Source: Papaver somniferum
Lineage: Eukaryota; Streptophyta; Magnoliopsida; Ranunculales; Papaveraceae
Length of the DNA stretch: 64,000 nucleotides
Direction: 5' to 3'
Assembly: GCF_003573695.1 (NCBI RefSeq)
Contig: NC_039361.1
Span: 92,646,149 to 92,710,148, forward strand
Part shown: positions 1-12,235 of the stretch, in pieces
Position numbering within the stretch: the stretch's first letter is position 1
Layout of the letters: every line of letters starts with the position of its first letter
The notes under the pieces: model-generated
What the model saw: the letters and a program-made list of their open reading frames with translations, nothing else
What the model was told of the DNA's origin: nothing
Databases searched by the model: none
Program-made: the position numbers and the translations under genes

Positions 1-618
1 AACAAGCAATGTTCTTGGTGAATGATTCTAAAATTCCAATGATTGTAAAGTAGAGAATGGTATGAATGCCTGAATTAGTGAATCAATAGGGTATATAAAA
101 TGCTGGTTAAGATGGTAGAAACTAGGGTATTACTCCAGTTTATAAAATATTGTTGGAGTAAGATTAATTCAAAGACTATTTTAGGCCAAATTCCAAAAAA
201 AAAATCTATGTGCAAGCCTAGTACTATTACTACTAATCCTAACATGACAGAATATTAATTCAACAATCAGTATAGCCAAATCCAAACTCATACAACATTG
301 CTAAAACCCATCTGCATACAAACCCCACCATGATTTAAGAATCAATTTTTTTCCAACAATCCATAGATTCATTCTCTAGTTAACAGGAAAATCCAAACTG
401 CTAACTTAAATTTGAACCAAATTCAGTACCATGATGATCATCATTACCAAAATAGTATAACCCAAAACCAAAAACAAAGGCAAAGAGTATATAATTTACA
501 CTAACCAGTTTCTTAAACAAAAACAAAAAAATGTTCCAACCTAATCATTCACTATTAGCAAACACAAACAACTACATTCTATCACCTAGCTTGATTATCG
601 CTTAGTCCCTGGAAATGG
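1..618. other. Non-coding flank of CACTA relic
   Basis: AT-rich sequence with no supported gene. It lies downstream of the minus-strand CACTA transposase relic. I looked for a CACTA terminus or subterminal repeats here and saw neither, so the element's 3' end is outside the window or lost. Confidence 0.4.
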
Positions 619-3600
619 TTACTCAGATGCACTCGTTTGAGAAGTAGGGACTGCTCTTGGTGTTGGTGTTGATGCTTTCTTTGCAGTTCTACCCTTAATA
701 TCTTCCTGATAGTAATCATCCATGGATGTCCTTTGCAGGTCAAGTTTATCTACCTGCGGCATTTTGTACTCATTCCGACAAATAACTGCCGTACTGAATT
801 CCTCGTTGACTTCATCACCAGCATATTTCCAGATTTGGGTAGGTGCACCTAACATAATAGACTTTTTTTTTTATTTTCCTGGTCTAGCACATAAAATACC
901 TTCTTAGCTTGGGAGGATACAATGAAAGGATCATTATGGAGTCCCGACTTATCAAGCTCAACCAAAATATAGCCAAGTTTGTCTTTTGAGACCCCTGCTT
1001 TAGTAACCCATTTACACATGAAAAGTGGCACTTTCAGCGAATGATATGTAAGCACCCATATCTCTTGTAAAACACCATAATAATCCGCCAGATTAAGGGT
1101 AATCCCCGCTTTTCTAATGTGCGTGTCAGTTGCCTCTACGTAAACCCCGCTATTCGGGTTAACGGAACCATCATGAGATTTTGTGCGAAACAGGTATCCA
1201 TTGATGTGATATGCTTCGTATGTCTCTACTTGTGCATTCGTTGGGATTGATAGCCACCTTAAGTCCTGATTGAAGTTTTCCCTAGAGTCTGCCCACTCAC
1301 TCTCAACCTGAAATACATTATAAGGATTAGCCTCCGTCTCAACGCAAAAGTTACATAGCAAGAGTGACATTTTCTGCAAACTCTTACCACTTTTTGTAAC
1401 CATTTGGCGAACTCTTCACGATGTTTTTGATCTAGCTGTCTATCATTCATACCAAGATATTTCTCCTTCAAAAAATTCTGGTGTCGGATGGACAGTGCAA
1501 TGATTAATGTTATTATCTTTACAGAAATTCGGATACAAAATCAAAAACTAAATAAAAAATGAGGTTATTTGGTTAGATCTAGTTATACTTACTCAACGTA
1601 AGGAGCAACTTCAGGCGAATTCCACAATACATAGAAATGGCTTTATCCAACAGATCCTTATCAACAATAGGAAACTTAGCAGATGACATTGGTTTTCCCC
1701 TGAAAGAATAAGAATCTTCGCAGTGTCAGATGTGTTGAGTTTGTCTGGTGGAATTCCGACTGTATCATTCATGCTTTGTTGGTGCTCACTGATAATCTCA
1801 ATTCTCTTCCGCAAGGTTCCCTTCAACAATGCTTCCTCCAGGTCTGTTTCTGTTTCGCACATGCCCTTTAATGACCTTCATGCACCTTTCAAACGGATAC
1901 ATCCATCGAAAGAATACATGACCACAAATTTGTACTTTCCTGGTAAGTTGCACAGTTAAATGAACCATGATGTCGAAAAAGGTTGGAGAAAAGTATTTCT
2001 CGAGCAAGCACAACGTCACAACGAGATCCAACTGCAATTTTTCTAGCTCTGCCACCTTGATTTCTTTGCTAGATATTGCTCTGAACAAGAAACAAAACCT
2101 GATAATAGCATATCTTGTTGGCTGCGGCATAATTGATTTAATCGCAATGGGCAAAAAATGATGCATTAGCATGTGATAATCATGCGATTTTAGTCCGATA
2201 AGCTTTCGATCTTTTCGATTCACCGGGGTTAAAAAGTTTGAACAATACCCTTGTGGAACCTTTATCTCGGATAATGTTGCACATAACTTGTCCTTTTCCT
2301 TCGGGCTTAATGAGTGACATGCTGCCTTTAGTATATATCCCCCTTTGCCATTTTCCTTAGGTTGCAACTCGTCTCTAAAACCCATCTCCTTCAGGTCCAT
2401 TCGAGCAGCAAGGTGGTCTTTCGACTTAAACTCATTGTTCAACAATGTTCCAACGATACTCTCGCATACATTCTTTTCGACGTGCATGAAATCTATGCAA
2501 TGGTGGACAACATGATACCGCCAGTAGGGAGGAGCCAGAACCATATACTGAACTATTTCTAGTAGGGCCTGACAGTCTCCTTCTCCTTCCCCTTCTCCTT
2601 CCCCGTCCCTTTTTTTGGGTCGATGGTCTTTTCGATTCTCTTCATCTTTCCACCTCTTCCAGGGTTATCCTGCACAAATTCCACCACAATGTTCTTCCGA
2701 CACTTTCCACATTTATTCTTTATAGACTTTACCTCATTATACATTTGTGTCAGGGTCATAAGTTCCGGAGCCTTTTCAGTTTCATCTTTTTCGTTGAACC
2801 CCTTCTGACGTCTGAATGGATGATCGTATGGTAGGTATCTTCTATGCCCGATATAAACCTCTTTCCTACGATCTTTTAACCTGACATAGTAAGTATTTCT
2901 TCCACACACCTTACAGGCGTATCATCCCTGGTAGGGGCAACCACACAGTGTACCAAGAGCCGGGTAATCATTTATTTTCCATAAAACAACCGCACGTAGA
3001 GTAAACATCTCCTGTTTCAGCGCATCAAAACATTCGACTCCCTCAAACAATTCCTTGAGATCCTCGACAAACGGTTGTAACATAACGTCAATGTCCTTAC
3101 AAGGCCCCCCATCGATAATTAATGACAGCATGGTGAACTTCCTCTTCATACACAACTCTGGCGGAAGTTGTAAATCACTGTCAGAATTGGCCACATACTG
3201 TGCTGTTTTTGCATGCCTTTGTTTACGTTAACCCCATCAGCCGAAATGCCTAGCCACAAATTTCGAGGATCATCACGAATTTCGGGATTCTTTCATCTAT
3301 ATTTTTCCATGCCGGTGAGTCCGTCGGATGCCGTAAAACACCCTCTTCTTTCTTTCTGGTGTCGTGCCATAATAAATATTCGACAATTATATTTGATTGA
3401 AACAACCGTTTCAGTCTTGGGGTAATTGGGAAATACCACAAGACTTTTGCCGGAATTTTTTCATGGACCTCTTGGGTGGTGTCGTCAACTTTCCATCTTG
3501 ATTCCCCACAGGTGGGACACTTGATGTGATCCTTGTAATCCTTCCTATAGAGAATGCAGTCATTGATGCATACATGTATATTTTCGTAACCTGAACCCAA

Positions 3601-4241
3601 ATCTCTCATCACCTTCTTAGCTTCATATGTACTTTTCATCATCTCATTTCCTGGAGGGAACATTGATTTTAATAGTGGTAGAAGTTCATTAAAGAACTTG
3701 TCGGAAGCTCCATGCTTGCTATTCAAGTTAAACAGTTTACACATTGCAGATATCTTTGTAAAATCGGCACATCCTTCGTATAGGGGTTTCCCAGCATCTT
3801 TGAGTATCCGTTGCATCTTCTCAGAATCCTTTGAAAAGTTATCTCCTAATAAGGCACTAACCATTTCTATAGTCTCTGCAGCATGTATTGGTTCATCAGA
3901 GTGCAGACCGTCGCTGCCATTACCATCCGGAAGTGTCCACCTTGATGACTCATCTCCTTCACCATGCTTAGTCCATACGACATAATTTTGAATGAATCCA
4001 GAAGAATATAAATGAAACTTAACTTTACTTGCCTTGCCTTGTGAACGTAGAGGTTGAGACATTTCACACATGGACATAGAAACTTAACTTTGCCCTTGTC
4101 CTATGGTTTCCGTTTCCTATTCGCAATATCCTATTGGTATGTATGCGTAGCAAACTTTATAAATGCATAGACTCCGTCTTGATAACGCCATTGGGTTCTA
4201 TCGGTATACACCCAAGATTTATCCATTACTCTAGGATCCAT
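619..4241 (-). pseudogene. CACTA (En/Spm) TNP2-type transposase, decayed
   Basis: This is the transposase of a plant CACTA DNA transposon, read on the minus strand. The start chosen is the ATG at 4241 because it opens a transposase-associated N-terminal domain (WVYTDRTQWRYQDGVYAF). That frame meets a TAG about 35 codons in, then resumes in another frame at CPCVKCLNL. TNP2 core blocks follow between 4077 and 2559: CINDCILYRKDY, CPTCGESRWK, LKRLFQS, LWLGISADG, GHRRYLPYDHPFR. A DUF4218-like block lies at 2544-1798 (CIDFMHVEKNVCESIVGTLL, then SIVEGNLAEE). A DUF4216-like block lies at 1403-849 (YGVLQEIWVLTY, PLFMCKWV). The domain order matches full-length family members. Several frameshifts and stops break the frame, so no intact product is possible. 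No TIR or subterminal repeats were found, so it may be a fragment. Confidence 0.88.
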
Positions 4242-4930
4242 TATGAATTCTCAGATACCTGGACGGATAAAAAACTTGTCAACATCTTGTAAAAATGTTA
4301 TTGTGGTCCGAATAAAACTATGAATTATCATTGCAAAGAGTAATACGTACACAAAGAGTAATCACAAATCACAATGTGAGTTCAGTTATCATATATGAAT
4401 CATACAAATAATCAGAGGTTAGCTACGTACATACAGTTGAATGTGAAGACAATATTTACCCTAATATGACCATTAGAGTTACAATCTCAGTTAACAAAGC
4501 AATACTGAAAAGAATTACTTACACGGTCGATCCGATTATTCCGCAAAGCAAAACTGACATGGGAATATATGGTTTATCCAGGAGATGAATCAGATGATCA
4601 AAGTAAACCACTTGTTTTGTTTTTTTAGGGGAGGTTAGAAGATTTAAGAGTAGAAACATGAAATGATTTAAGACGAGAGAGATGAACACAGAGGGTAAAT
4701 GGAAATTTGGCAATATTTTTACTAATAAATAAATTGGAAAAATATTTAAGTATATATCGTAAATAATTTGGTAAAATAGGAAGGTAAAGATCCTTCAATT
4801 TGCATGATGCACATTCTATGTTAAGAATTTTCTCAATCAAATCTTGTTATCCTGCTACATAATTTTCTGCTTTGACGGCTCTAAAAGACCAGAGTTAGAT
4901 GCGATGCAATTAATATTTATTCCATCCTGA
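4242..4930. other. Non-coding, between CACTA and LINE relics
   Basis: No gene is supported here. Short frames on either strand are AT-rich and resemble nothing known. This should contain the 5' non-coding part of the CACTA element, but no CACTA-type terminus is recognisable. Confidence 0.35.
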
Positions 4931-4933
4931 AGA

Positions 4934-5900
4934 TTATTTTTGTTCGTACCCGAATTCGGAAAATAAATCAAAATGATAGTTAAAAAGCGGAGTACGTGTT
5001 GCTGCAGTTGTTATAACAGTACTAAAGTAAAAACCTAACTTTGTAGAAAGTGGAGTACGTGTTGGTGCAGTTGAAAAAATAAAATCGTAAGAACTGGAAG
5101 AAGCTATGGCCCCAATTAGAATTAAGTGAAAACACATTACTCTATTTGTGTGTTCTGTCCAATTAGAATTAATATCTAAAACCAAAGCTTGATTCATCCA
5201 ATTAACATAATAGGTTTGATCATTGATGGATTTCATTAAACTCTCACAATCTGATTCAAAGATAACATGATTAAAGTTCTTAGAGGGTGCCAGAGTAACA
5301 GATGCCAGCATAGCCTTACATTCCAGCTCATCAGATTCAATTCCTATCTTCATTCCTCCATTGAAGCATTGTCCTTGCACCCGAATGCAACTACCTGCAC
5401 AATTCCTCACTATTAGCCCTATTCCACCTTGTAATGAATCTGACTTAAAGAAGCATCAAAATTTATTTTCAGATAAACATTATCAGGAGGTCTCTATCTT
5501 AGCACCCCCACAACTCCATTAGTAGAAGAAACACGATTAGTTCCAGGAGACACAAGTTTATTAATGCCATCTATTGACATTGTCCTATTTGGAGTTATGT
5601 TCTGAAAAATCTTTGAACATCAAATAGTCTAAACTGATGCTTAAAAAAAATAGTCTAAACTGAAACCATTAGCAATTTATCTCATGTCTAGTAATTCCTG
5701 CACCAAAGGTAACATTGATATTTAAAACCAACCAAATAGATCTAGCATAACCACACTCAAGGAATAGGTGATTACTGGATTCCACAGGATGATTACACAA
5801 ACTGCAATGCAATTCAATATCATTTCCATAACTAGCTAGTTTATCTCTTGTTGGGATATCTTTTAACACTTCCAAACAAATAATTTAACTTCCACAAAAC
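4934..5900 (-). pseudogene. LINE ORF2 C-terminal remnant (zinc-binding RT domain and RNase H)
   Basis: Two domains of a plant L1-type LINE ORF2 are recognisable on the minus strand. The upstream one (5875-5669) resembles the zinc-binding reverse-transcriptase domain: it has PTRDKLA, then C-SLC, then ESSNHLFLECGYARSIW. The downstream one (about 5475-5000) is an RNase H-like domain. It opens with NFDASLS, passes through a one-base shift into GGIGLIVRNCAG, and holds the conserved acidic positions in ELECKA and ESDCESL. The RT core and endonuclease are absent. The order is that of ORF2, so this is a heavily decayed 3' piece. It is clearly more diverged from the three larger LINEs in this window than they are from each other. 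Confidence 0.7.
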
Positions 5901-6452
5901 TTTCCATACCTTTGGAAAAACAGAATTAGTACCTGCAAAAGTATTAGATGGACTAGACAACACATTATAGACACTCTTAACAGAGAATCGGCCTTTTCTA
6001 TCTGGAAGTTAAATAAGAGTATGAAGTCCGATTCACCCACCATTGAGTTCTGGTGGTACTCCGAAAATATGAATGCTTCCCTCTTTTCCTCCAAGTAGCG
6101 CGCTTTCACGGCTTCGTGCTACAAAAACAACACACAAACTTATTTGGCTACATATAAATTGAAAAAAATATTGTGCCGAATAAACCATAAAGATATGTAC
6201 AAGTTGTAAAGGGGACAAGCTAAGGTGGCTTGCGTGCGATATCCGGTGTTTGATTTTAAAAAAACCAGCTACCGCATCTAGGATGATGTTGTGCCTATCC
6301 TTGATTTGTTGAACACTTCTTCTTTTCGGGTTCCCATAATCTTTGCTAAATTTGTTATGTATCTTCGCCCAATAGGTCTCGGTCAAGAGCGATCTAGAAC
6401 TCGACTTTTGGGTGCCCATGCTTTGGTGATGCCAAATCTTCCGCGGAATCAA
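5885..6452 (-). pseudogene. Harbinger-associated SANT/Myb-like protein fragment
   Basis: The minus frame from 6452 reads YWAKIHNKFSKDYGNP, then RSVQQIKDRHNIILDAVAGF. This has the shape of the SANT-like domain found in plant proteins associated with PIF/Harbinger transposases (aromatic-x-x-I...F, then R-S-x-x-x-I-K-x-R). A second piece at 6109-6010, ARYLEEKREAFIFSEYHQNS, could be a following exon or a shifted continuation; about 140 AT-rich bases separate them. The rest of the protein and any transposase are missing. Family assignment rests on motif shape only. It could instead be a degenerate NAM-associated protein. Confidence 0.4.
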
Positions 6453-6459
6453 ACGATGC

Positions 6460-7500
6460 CATTTGTTGTATGTGGAGGTAGGGAATGAGTAGGTTCTCTA
6501 ATAGGTTACAAGTGGAGTGCACGTGCATTTCTGGTCGAACACCGAGTTTCAAAATATGCCTTCTTCCCTGTTAAACCAATTGCTTAGCATGATAGAACAC
6601 CGTTGCGAAGTGAAGAAAAACAAAATCGAGAGAATACAACAACAGATTCTCCTTTCCGGCTCTATAACAACGCCGACTTAATCTACAATGCAACTTTTAC
6701 TCCTTACAGCAACAAAAGCTAATTCCTAAATCCATAAAAAAACCACTAGTAACATAAATTAACTCAACCTAAACCAAATTCCACAATTTCCGTCACAAAA
6801 TTCACACAAAATATCAATTGTTTCAACCAATTAGTACTGTCTAACAAAAATCAATAAGGAAATCATAAGGACATGATCATCCATGTGAACCCAAACCCAA
6901 AATTACAATCTTATTATTAGAATTTATCAGAGAATGCTCAAGATGAACTCTCTCTAAATTGGTTTATGATCATAAAAAAATGAAAGACATGAACAAAAAA
7001 AAGAAGAAATCCTAACAATATCGATGTGCTTTCACAATTTCCATCACAGATAAGATATAGAATCCCGACCAAGATCATAAAAAACTCCTAAAATTGACAG
7101 AACCTTAGGTTTACAGAATATAGTAGAAAACGATTTTAGTTTTAGGAAATGTATATACCCGAAACCCTAGCGATAGTGATTTCAAATTAAGAACAACCCA
7201 TCCCACATTCATGAAATTAAACAAGTAAGTTCAAATTTAATCTGATAAGAGAAGTATAGAATTTTATTTTCTATTTCCTTACCTAGGGTTTCTCTATTTC
7301 GCCTCTTCCAGTCTTTCTACCGCGCAAGTAAGAGAAGGAAATAACTATTTTTTTTCTTTTTTCTCTACTTATTAAAGCTACATTAATTAACCAAAATGCC
7401 ATTTTACCTAGGTTTATCACGTCATTATGACATAGTGGGATAGAATAGATGCCATTTAGACTAGGGAATGTGTTTGATTAAGTATTTATCTTGGGAATAG
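6460..7500. other. Non-coding region, possible 5' leader on minus strand
   Basis: No coding frame is supported. On the minus strand around 7310-7270 a leader-like stretch reads AGAAACCCTAG followed by GTAAGG, a good plant splice donor. A spliced 5' UTR belonging to a minus-strand transcript (perhaps the SANT-like fragment) is conceivable but unproven. Confidence 0.25.
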
Positions 7501-7514
7501 GCGTGACCCTCCAA

Positions 7515-7525
7515 GTATTTATAGT
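7515..7525 (+). promoter_or_regulatory. Possible TATA region of the 7.66-kb gene
   Basis: The sequence TATTTATAG lies about 140 bases before the ATG at 7657, followed by a purine-rich GAGAG leader typical of plant 5' UTRs. Weak evidence on its own. Confidence 0.3.
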
Positions 7526-7656
7526 TTATTCCTGATAGAGTAGTTTATTAGGGGATTAACAGGGAAACCAAAGAGTCAGAGAGCAAATAATTTTAGAGAG
7601 AAATTTGTAGAGGGAGACTACTGTTTACTGAATCTTTCTAAATCAAATCAATCAAA

Positions 7657-8339
7657 ATGGATGGTGATGATGATCAACACATACGAAAGGGTAAAGCCCC
7701 CATGACTGAAGAGAAACTATTGAAAGAGTTGGAAGAGAAACAAAGACGAGAAAGGTTATCAGCCATTATGCAGATGATTGAGAAGATGACCAAGGATGAT
7801 CGAGAGAAAGTACAAAAGAGATTAAGTGACTTGTTGTATGATATTGAACTCGATCCTCTCTGGGAAGAAATGCATGCTGCAATGAATGAAAACAAAGCAG
7901 AAGAGAAACCAGTTGAAAAACCGGTAGAGAAACCGGTACAGATTTTGCAAAAGAAGCGTCATCATGATTTTTTTCATAGATGAAGAAGAGGAGGAAAAAT
8001 TCTGGGAAGTGCAGGGTAAAAAGATGAAGTTGGCTGAAATGGCAGTAATGAAGAAAGAATATGGGCCGCATGACAGTGATGCAACTGCTTCTGAAGATGA
8101 AGATCCTGTTTTTTTTTGTTGATAATCGAAGTGATACACATACTTTTTTCTGTCCTAGAAGAGATAATTAAGGAATTTCGTGAAAATGAGAGATTTGGGA
8201 TTAATGATGCATTGTTGTCCCAAAAGACGGATTCCGAAGCGGACGATGCAGATGAAGACGAGGAGGAAGGGGGTCTGATGAGGAAGAAGAGGGGTCTGAT
8301 GAGGAAGAAGAGAGGTCTGGTGATTCTGATTCCGAGTGA
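7657..8339 (+). pseudogene. Small charged protein with acidic tail, copy 1
   Basis: I do not recognise the family. An ATG at 7657 opens 108 codons: a KGKAPMTEE motif, then a glutamate/lysine-rich helix likely to form a coiled coil, then repeated EKPV. The frame ends at 7983, but a neighbouring frame continues directly: DEEEEEKFWEVQGKKMK to TASEDEDPV, up to about 8120. The acidic tail resumes in a third frame, with two copies of GSDEEEE and an end in SGDSDSE at 8339. The three shifts coincide with homopolymers (T7 near 7970, T9 near 8115, G5 near 8270). This is either a single gene broken by indels or a consensus error. A gene of similar architecture lies about 2.9 kb downstream with a shared flank, so it was probably a real tandem gene. 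Confidence 0.5.
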
Positions 8340-8947
8340 TGGGTATGACAATGAGTAAGCCTTATCGACATTTGAATTCTTCTGTAGAGTGATGGTGGAG
8401 TTTTGGGTAAGTGCTCGAATGGAAATGATGACATAATGTTTAAAAATGGTTAAGAAATAGATATTATCATCAAAGTGCAGAGAATAATTCAAATGGAGAG
8501 GGGTCTAATGCAAACGGTAAGTCACTGAATCATGTGTTTCTTTTTTGGTTCTGGCAATGGAGACTGAAAATGCAGGGTAATGTTATGTTTATTTTTTTTT
8601 TTATTTTTTTTTTCTTTTTGGTATTTGGATTTTTTGTGGGTAATATGGTGAAACACTTGTAAATGGGTATGTTTTAGTTTATGAACATGTAAATGGATAT
8701 GAAATGATGGTGTTGCTGCTAAATGTTTCTCAACACTGAATGAACAGAACGGTTATAACTTTTTTAAATGCAATATGATGAAGTCAGCTTATTTATATTT
8801 TCCAACGATTGTGTGTTGATAATGTTGGAGATGCAGGATGTATTCCAGAAACTAAAACTACAATCAAAGAACTGGAACATGTACAAGACTAAAATGTATT
8901 GAAAACAAATGCATAGTGAGAACAAGTCACTTTAGTGTTTCTCTGTG
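8340..8947. other. 3' flank of acidic-protein gene, copy 1
   Basis: T-rich non-coding sequence with a long T/A tract near 8590-8620. Nothing further supported. Confidence 0.35.
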
Positions 8948-9006
8948 CAGTCTAATTCACTTGATGGAGAGGCATATACACACCTAGTCTTAATCTACAA
9001 TCTGGC
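8948..9006 (+). repeat. Direct repeat, copy A of a ~3-kb duplication
   Basis: About 58 bases beginning CAGTCTAATTCACTTGATGG recur at 11940-11998 with few differences. The offset of 2992 bases nearly equals the 2910-base spacing of the two acidic-protein genes, so both belong to one tandem duplication. Confidence 0.75.
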
Positions 9007-9340
9007 AAAGGGACAAATTATGAACATCCATATGTATTTGATCTTTATATCTTCTGTCAATTACATGACTAACAAAAATTGGCTTGCGTTGGTTGGGTGT
9101 ATTCGACTTGCACACAACTGACATGAACACTACTTGGTGGAGCCTTATGAACACCTAATTTAATTCTACAATCTGACAGTAAATACAAATCACAAAGACT
9201 CATGAGATGCTGCTTCTCAAAACAGAATACAATCTTTATTCACCAATGCTGACATCCTACAACCAAATACTATGTCTGAGTTTAAGATCATCTGTCAACT
9301 GACATATAAAACTACTTGGTGGAGGCATAAATCATGCAAT

Positions 9341-9520
9341 TGAGATGTTCATAATCACCAAAACATTCTAAAAACAAGATACAATTCACAGCAACATAAT
9401 AAACCTAAAATCTGAAAGATAGAGATGTTCATAATCACCAAAACATTATAAAAACAGGATACAATTCATAGCAACATAATAAACCTAAAATCTGAAAGAT
9501 AGAAATGTTCATAATCACCA
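9341..9520 (+). repeat. 80-bp minisatellite, 2.2 units
   Basis: Units start with AGATGTTCATAATCACC at 9343 and 9423, and a partial unit starts at 9503. The period is 80 bases, with a handful of substitutions between units. Confidence 0.85.
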
Positions 9521-9577
9521 TCAGAAATTGTACCATTCAAAATCAGTAGTGTGTAACCTCCAATTTGTAAAATCATT

Positions 9578-9960
9578 AAACCCCCAAATGAATGAGTGAG
9601 AAATACCTTAGATGAAGATGACCAAGATTTGCATTTCCAAAATTATGAATCACTGTCAATATTTCTATGTGAGGTCGATTAAACTTAAATCTAGTCCTGA
9701 ATCGATATTTTAAATAAGAATCAATTGATTCATTGTTGTTGATGAAGTTTTCTGCAGATAAATCTCCAAGAAACCCCCAAATGAATCTTAGATGAAGATA
9801 ACCCAGATTTGCATTTCCAAGATTATGAATCAGTGTCATTACTTCTATGAGAGATCGTTTGAACTTAAATCTATCCTTAAATCGATGTTTCAAAGAAGAG
9901 TTGACCGATTTTTTCGTTATTGTCGATGAAGTTTTGTGCGGCTCAAATGAATGGAATTAG
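9578..9960 (+). repeat. ~193-bp tandem duplication
   Basis: Two diverged units, each starting CCCCCAAATGAAT (about 9580 and 9774) and holding CTTAGATGAAGAT followed by GATTTGCATTTCC. A 105-codon minus-strand frame spans both and so looks internally repeated. I regard that frame as a by-product of the DNA duplication. Confidence 0.75.
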
Positions 9961-10032
9961 ATGAAATGATAATGAGTTATGTCGGAGGCGCTGTTGACAT
10001 AGTGTTGGTAGATTTTTGTGGCCCATTTGAGT

Positions 10033-10290
10033 TGTTGGTCAGGGACCAGGGTATCGAGATATCTCATGATGCCTGAGCCAAACCACGCTGCAGTTCAAGA
10101 TATGGCCCATTTGTTAACTAATTAAAATTAAATAAATATACACAATTGTGTAGGGACCTATTATGTTTGACCATTTTTTGATTAATTGTTGGTCACTTGG
10201 TGAGGTACATGAGATATGGCATGATACATGAGCCAAACTTGTGAACCCTGGTGAACCATAATGCTACAGTTATGGCCTTCAAAATTAGGT
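10033..10290 (+). repeat. Dispersed repeat, two adjacent copies
   Basis: Two related stretches share GAGATAT(GG/CT)CATGAT, then TGAGCCAAACC and CAGTTCAAGATATGGCCCAT. A third copy lies at 12116-12226. They flank the second acidic-protein gene and help define the local duplication. Confidence 0.65.
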
Positions 10291-10566
10291 AACCGCCTCG
10301 TTTTACTCTTAAAGATAACGTTGTGTGCAGTTAAGAGATGAGACGTGTCTGGAGAGGACAATAATGATGTATTTTGAAAAATTGCGTCTCGAGACTGAAG
10401 AGGCGTGGTCTGCCAAGAGACTAGAAGTTTAGCACCATGCGCCATAAATGGACATTTATGGTTAATCTAACTACTCTACAAAAGGATGAGAAACTGACAT
10501 ACTTGCAATTACTCTTAATCAAACCAAAAGAATAAAGAAAATTTGCAGAGAGAAGAAGATTAAGAG

Positions 10567-11293
10567 ATGGCTGAACCAAACCAACCTGCAGTTCAAGATG
10601 TTGTTGAAAATCAATCACCAGCATTAGAAAATGCAAAACAAGCAACTCATGCATTAACAAGTGAAGAGGCTGAGAGATTGATTTCTTATTTAGAACAAGA
10701 AATTCCAAATAAGAGGATGCAGGAAGAAGAAAATAGGAGACAGGAAGAATTTGATAGGCAAAGGATTGAGAACGAAGAAGAGTACCAGTTTTGGATCAGA
10801 AAATATGAGGCAAGATGCGCAAGGAAGAGGAGAGAAAGGCAAGAAATTCTAGAGAGACTTGAACGTCATTGGATTAATATAAGAATTTCCACAGAAAGTG
10901 AAAGTGATGAGGAAGGTGGAGAAGCATTAGAATTTGATGAGGATGATAGCAGCGGTGTATCTAATGATCCATAAAAAAAAGCCTCGAGAGAGAAAAAGAT
11001 AGGAGAGAGATGATGCAGAAATGTATCTACTCTATTTGGCAGAGAAAGCTCAACCCAGGATATTTTCTCGTACCATGTCTGAACCCCTGAACATGGATTC
11101 AGACGATGAGGAGATACCAGGGATGGATGTAGATGGCAATCCTATTGCAACAGAGGTTTAGGAAGAAGAAAATAAAGGATCATAAGATGATGAGGATGGA
11201 GGTTATATTCCTGCAGCTTCTACCAGCACTGATAACGGCGTAGACTTCCCCTATGAAGAAGAGGGCTTTAACACCAACGATGAAGATGATTAG
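10567..11293 (+). pseudogene. Small charged protein with acidic tail, copy 2
   Basis: Family not recognised. The ATG at 10567 opens 135 codons: a polar N-terminus, LTSEEAERLISYLEQ, then a long EEENRRQEEF/RKRRERQEILERL helix (coiled coil likely), then SESDEEGGEALEFDED. After the TAA at 10972, next to an A8 run, coding character resumes one frame over: AEMYLLYLAEKAQPRIF, DSDDEEIPGMDVDG, ending NTNDEDD at 11293. That second part holds in-frame TAG at 11000, TAG at 11159 and TAA at 11183. Read together it would be about 240 residues with two acidic segments. It shares architecture and a downstream flank with the gene at 7657. The first 135 codons are intact and could still encode a shortened product. 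Confidence 0.5.
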
Positions 11294-11939
11294 TGGTGAT
11301 CATATGAAGAGCATTGGGAAAATCTTTTTAGGAAGACTTAGGAGGATTGCATTCCTTGAAGTATTAAGATCATCTTCATGAAAATTCACAAAGATTTTTC
11401 TAATGTGTGTAGTTGTTGGTGTGTTGGAACTAAAGGAGAGGTCTAGTCTTCTGTTATACATCTTCTAATGCATGGTAAGTGTTTTTTTTGGGTTTTTTTT
11501 TATTTCAGCGCAAGGTTTGATCTTGTAAAGGTGTTATTTTGCTGTTGACAAAGATCAAAGTCGGTAGTAGTAGTGGTAGGTATTTTGCTGGTACTTGTTA
11601 TGGAGGTTATGTAAGTGCAGCATGCATAATCAGGGAATTTTGCATGTCGGACGACATCGGAGTTGGTTGTTCAGGTGTAAGTCGAACTGGAATTGATAGT
11701 GTGTCTAGTTTTTTTGCTTATGGATTTGATTGTTGAACTGGTGTTGGCCGTAACAAAAATTGTAAATGGAACTACTTAGTAATTAGCGGTCTGATCTGTA
11801 ATGGTGATGGTGTTTGTAAATGTGGTTAATGAAATTGCAATTGTTTCATTTTTAGGTTTCTCTTTGTGATTTCTAATGAAAGGAACAATGGTATGTTAAG
11901 TTGTGATATGTTGAAACAAAATACGCATTATTATCTATC
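11294..11939. other. 3' flank of acidic-protein gene, copy 2
   Basis: Non-coding. A G/T-rich stretch (11540-11740) happens to stay open for 65 codons but has no protein-like features. Confidence 0.35.
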
Positions 11940-12235
11940 CAGTCTAATTCACTTGATGGAGAGGCATATACACACCTAGTCTGAGTCGACAATCTGGCGA
12001 AACATAGAGATGTTCATACTTCATAATCACCATAAGAAATTGTACCATTCAATAAATATACACAAGGGTTCTGATTTTATTTTTCTTATTGACCTTATTT
12101 GTTTGACCTATTATGTTTGACCATTTTTTGATTTTAATTGTTGGTCAGGGACTTGAGATATGGCATGATACATGAGCCAAACCATGCTACAGTTCAATAT
12201 ATGGCACATCTGTTAACTAATTAATCAATTATGTC
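11940..12235 (+). repeat. Copy B of duplicated flank plus third dispersed repeat
   Basis: Positions 11940-11998 match 8948-9006. Positions 12116-12226 match the repeat at 10033-10290 (GACCATTTTTTGATT, TGGCATGATACATGAGCC, CTGTTAACTAATTA). Confidence 0.7.

Noticed and set aside
7766..8492. Long minus-strand serine/leucine-rich frames opposite the 7.66-kb gene.
   Set aside because: They are the complement of repeated GAG/GAA/GAT codons and show no domain or start context.
9576..9893. 105-codon minus frame with internal repeat.
   Set aside because: The repeat reflects a DNA tandem duplication, and codon-level conservation is no better than in the flanks.
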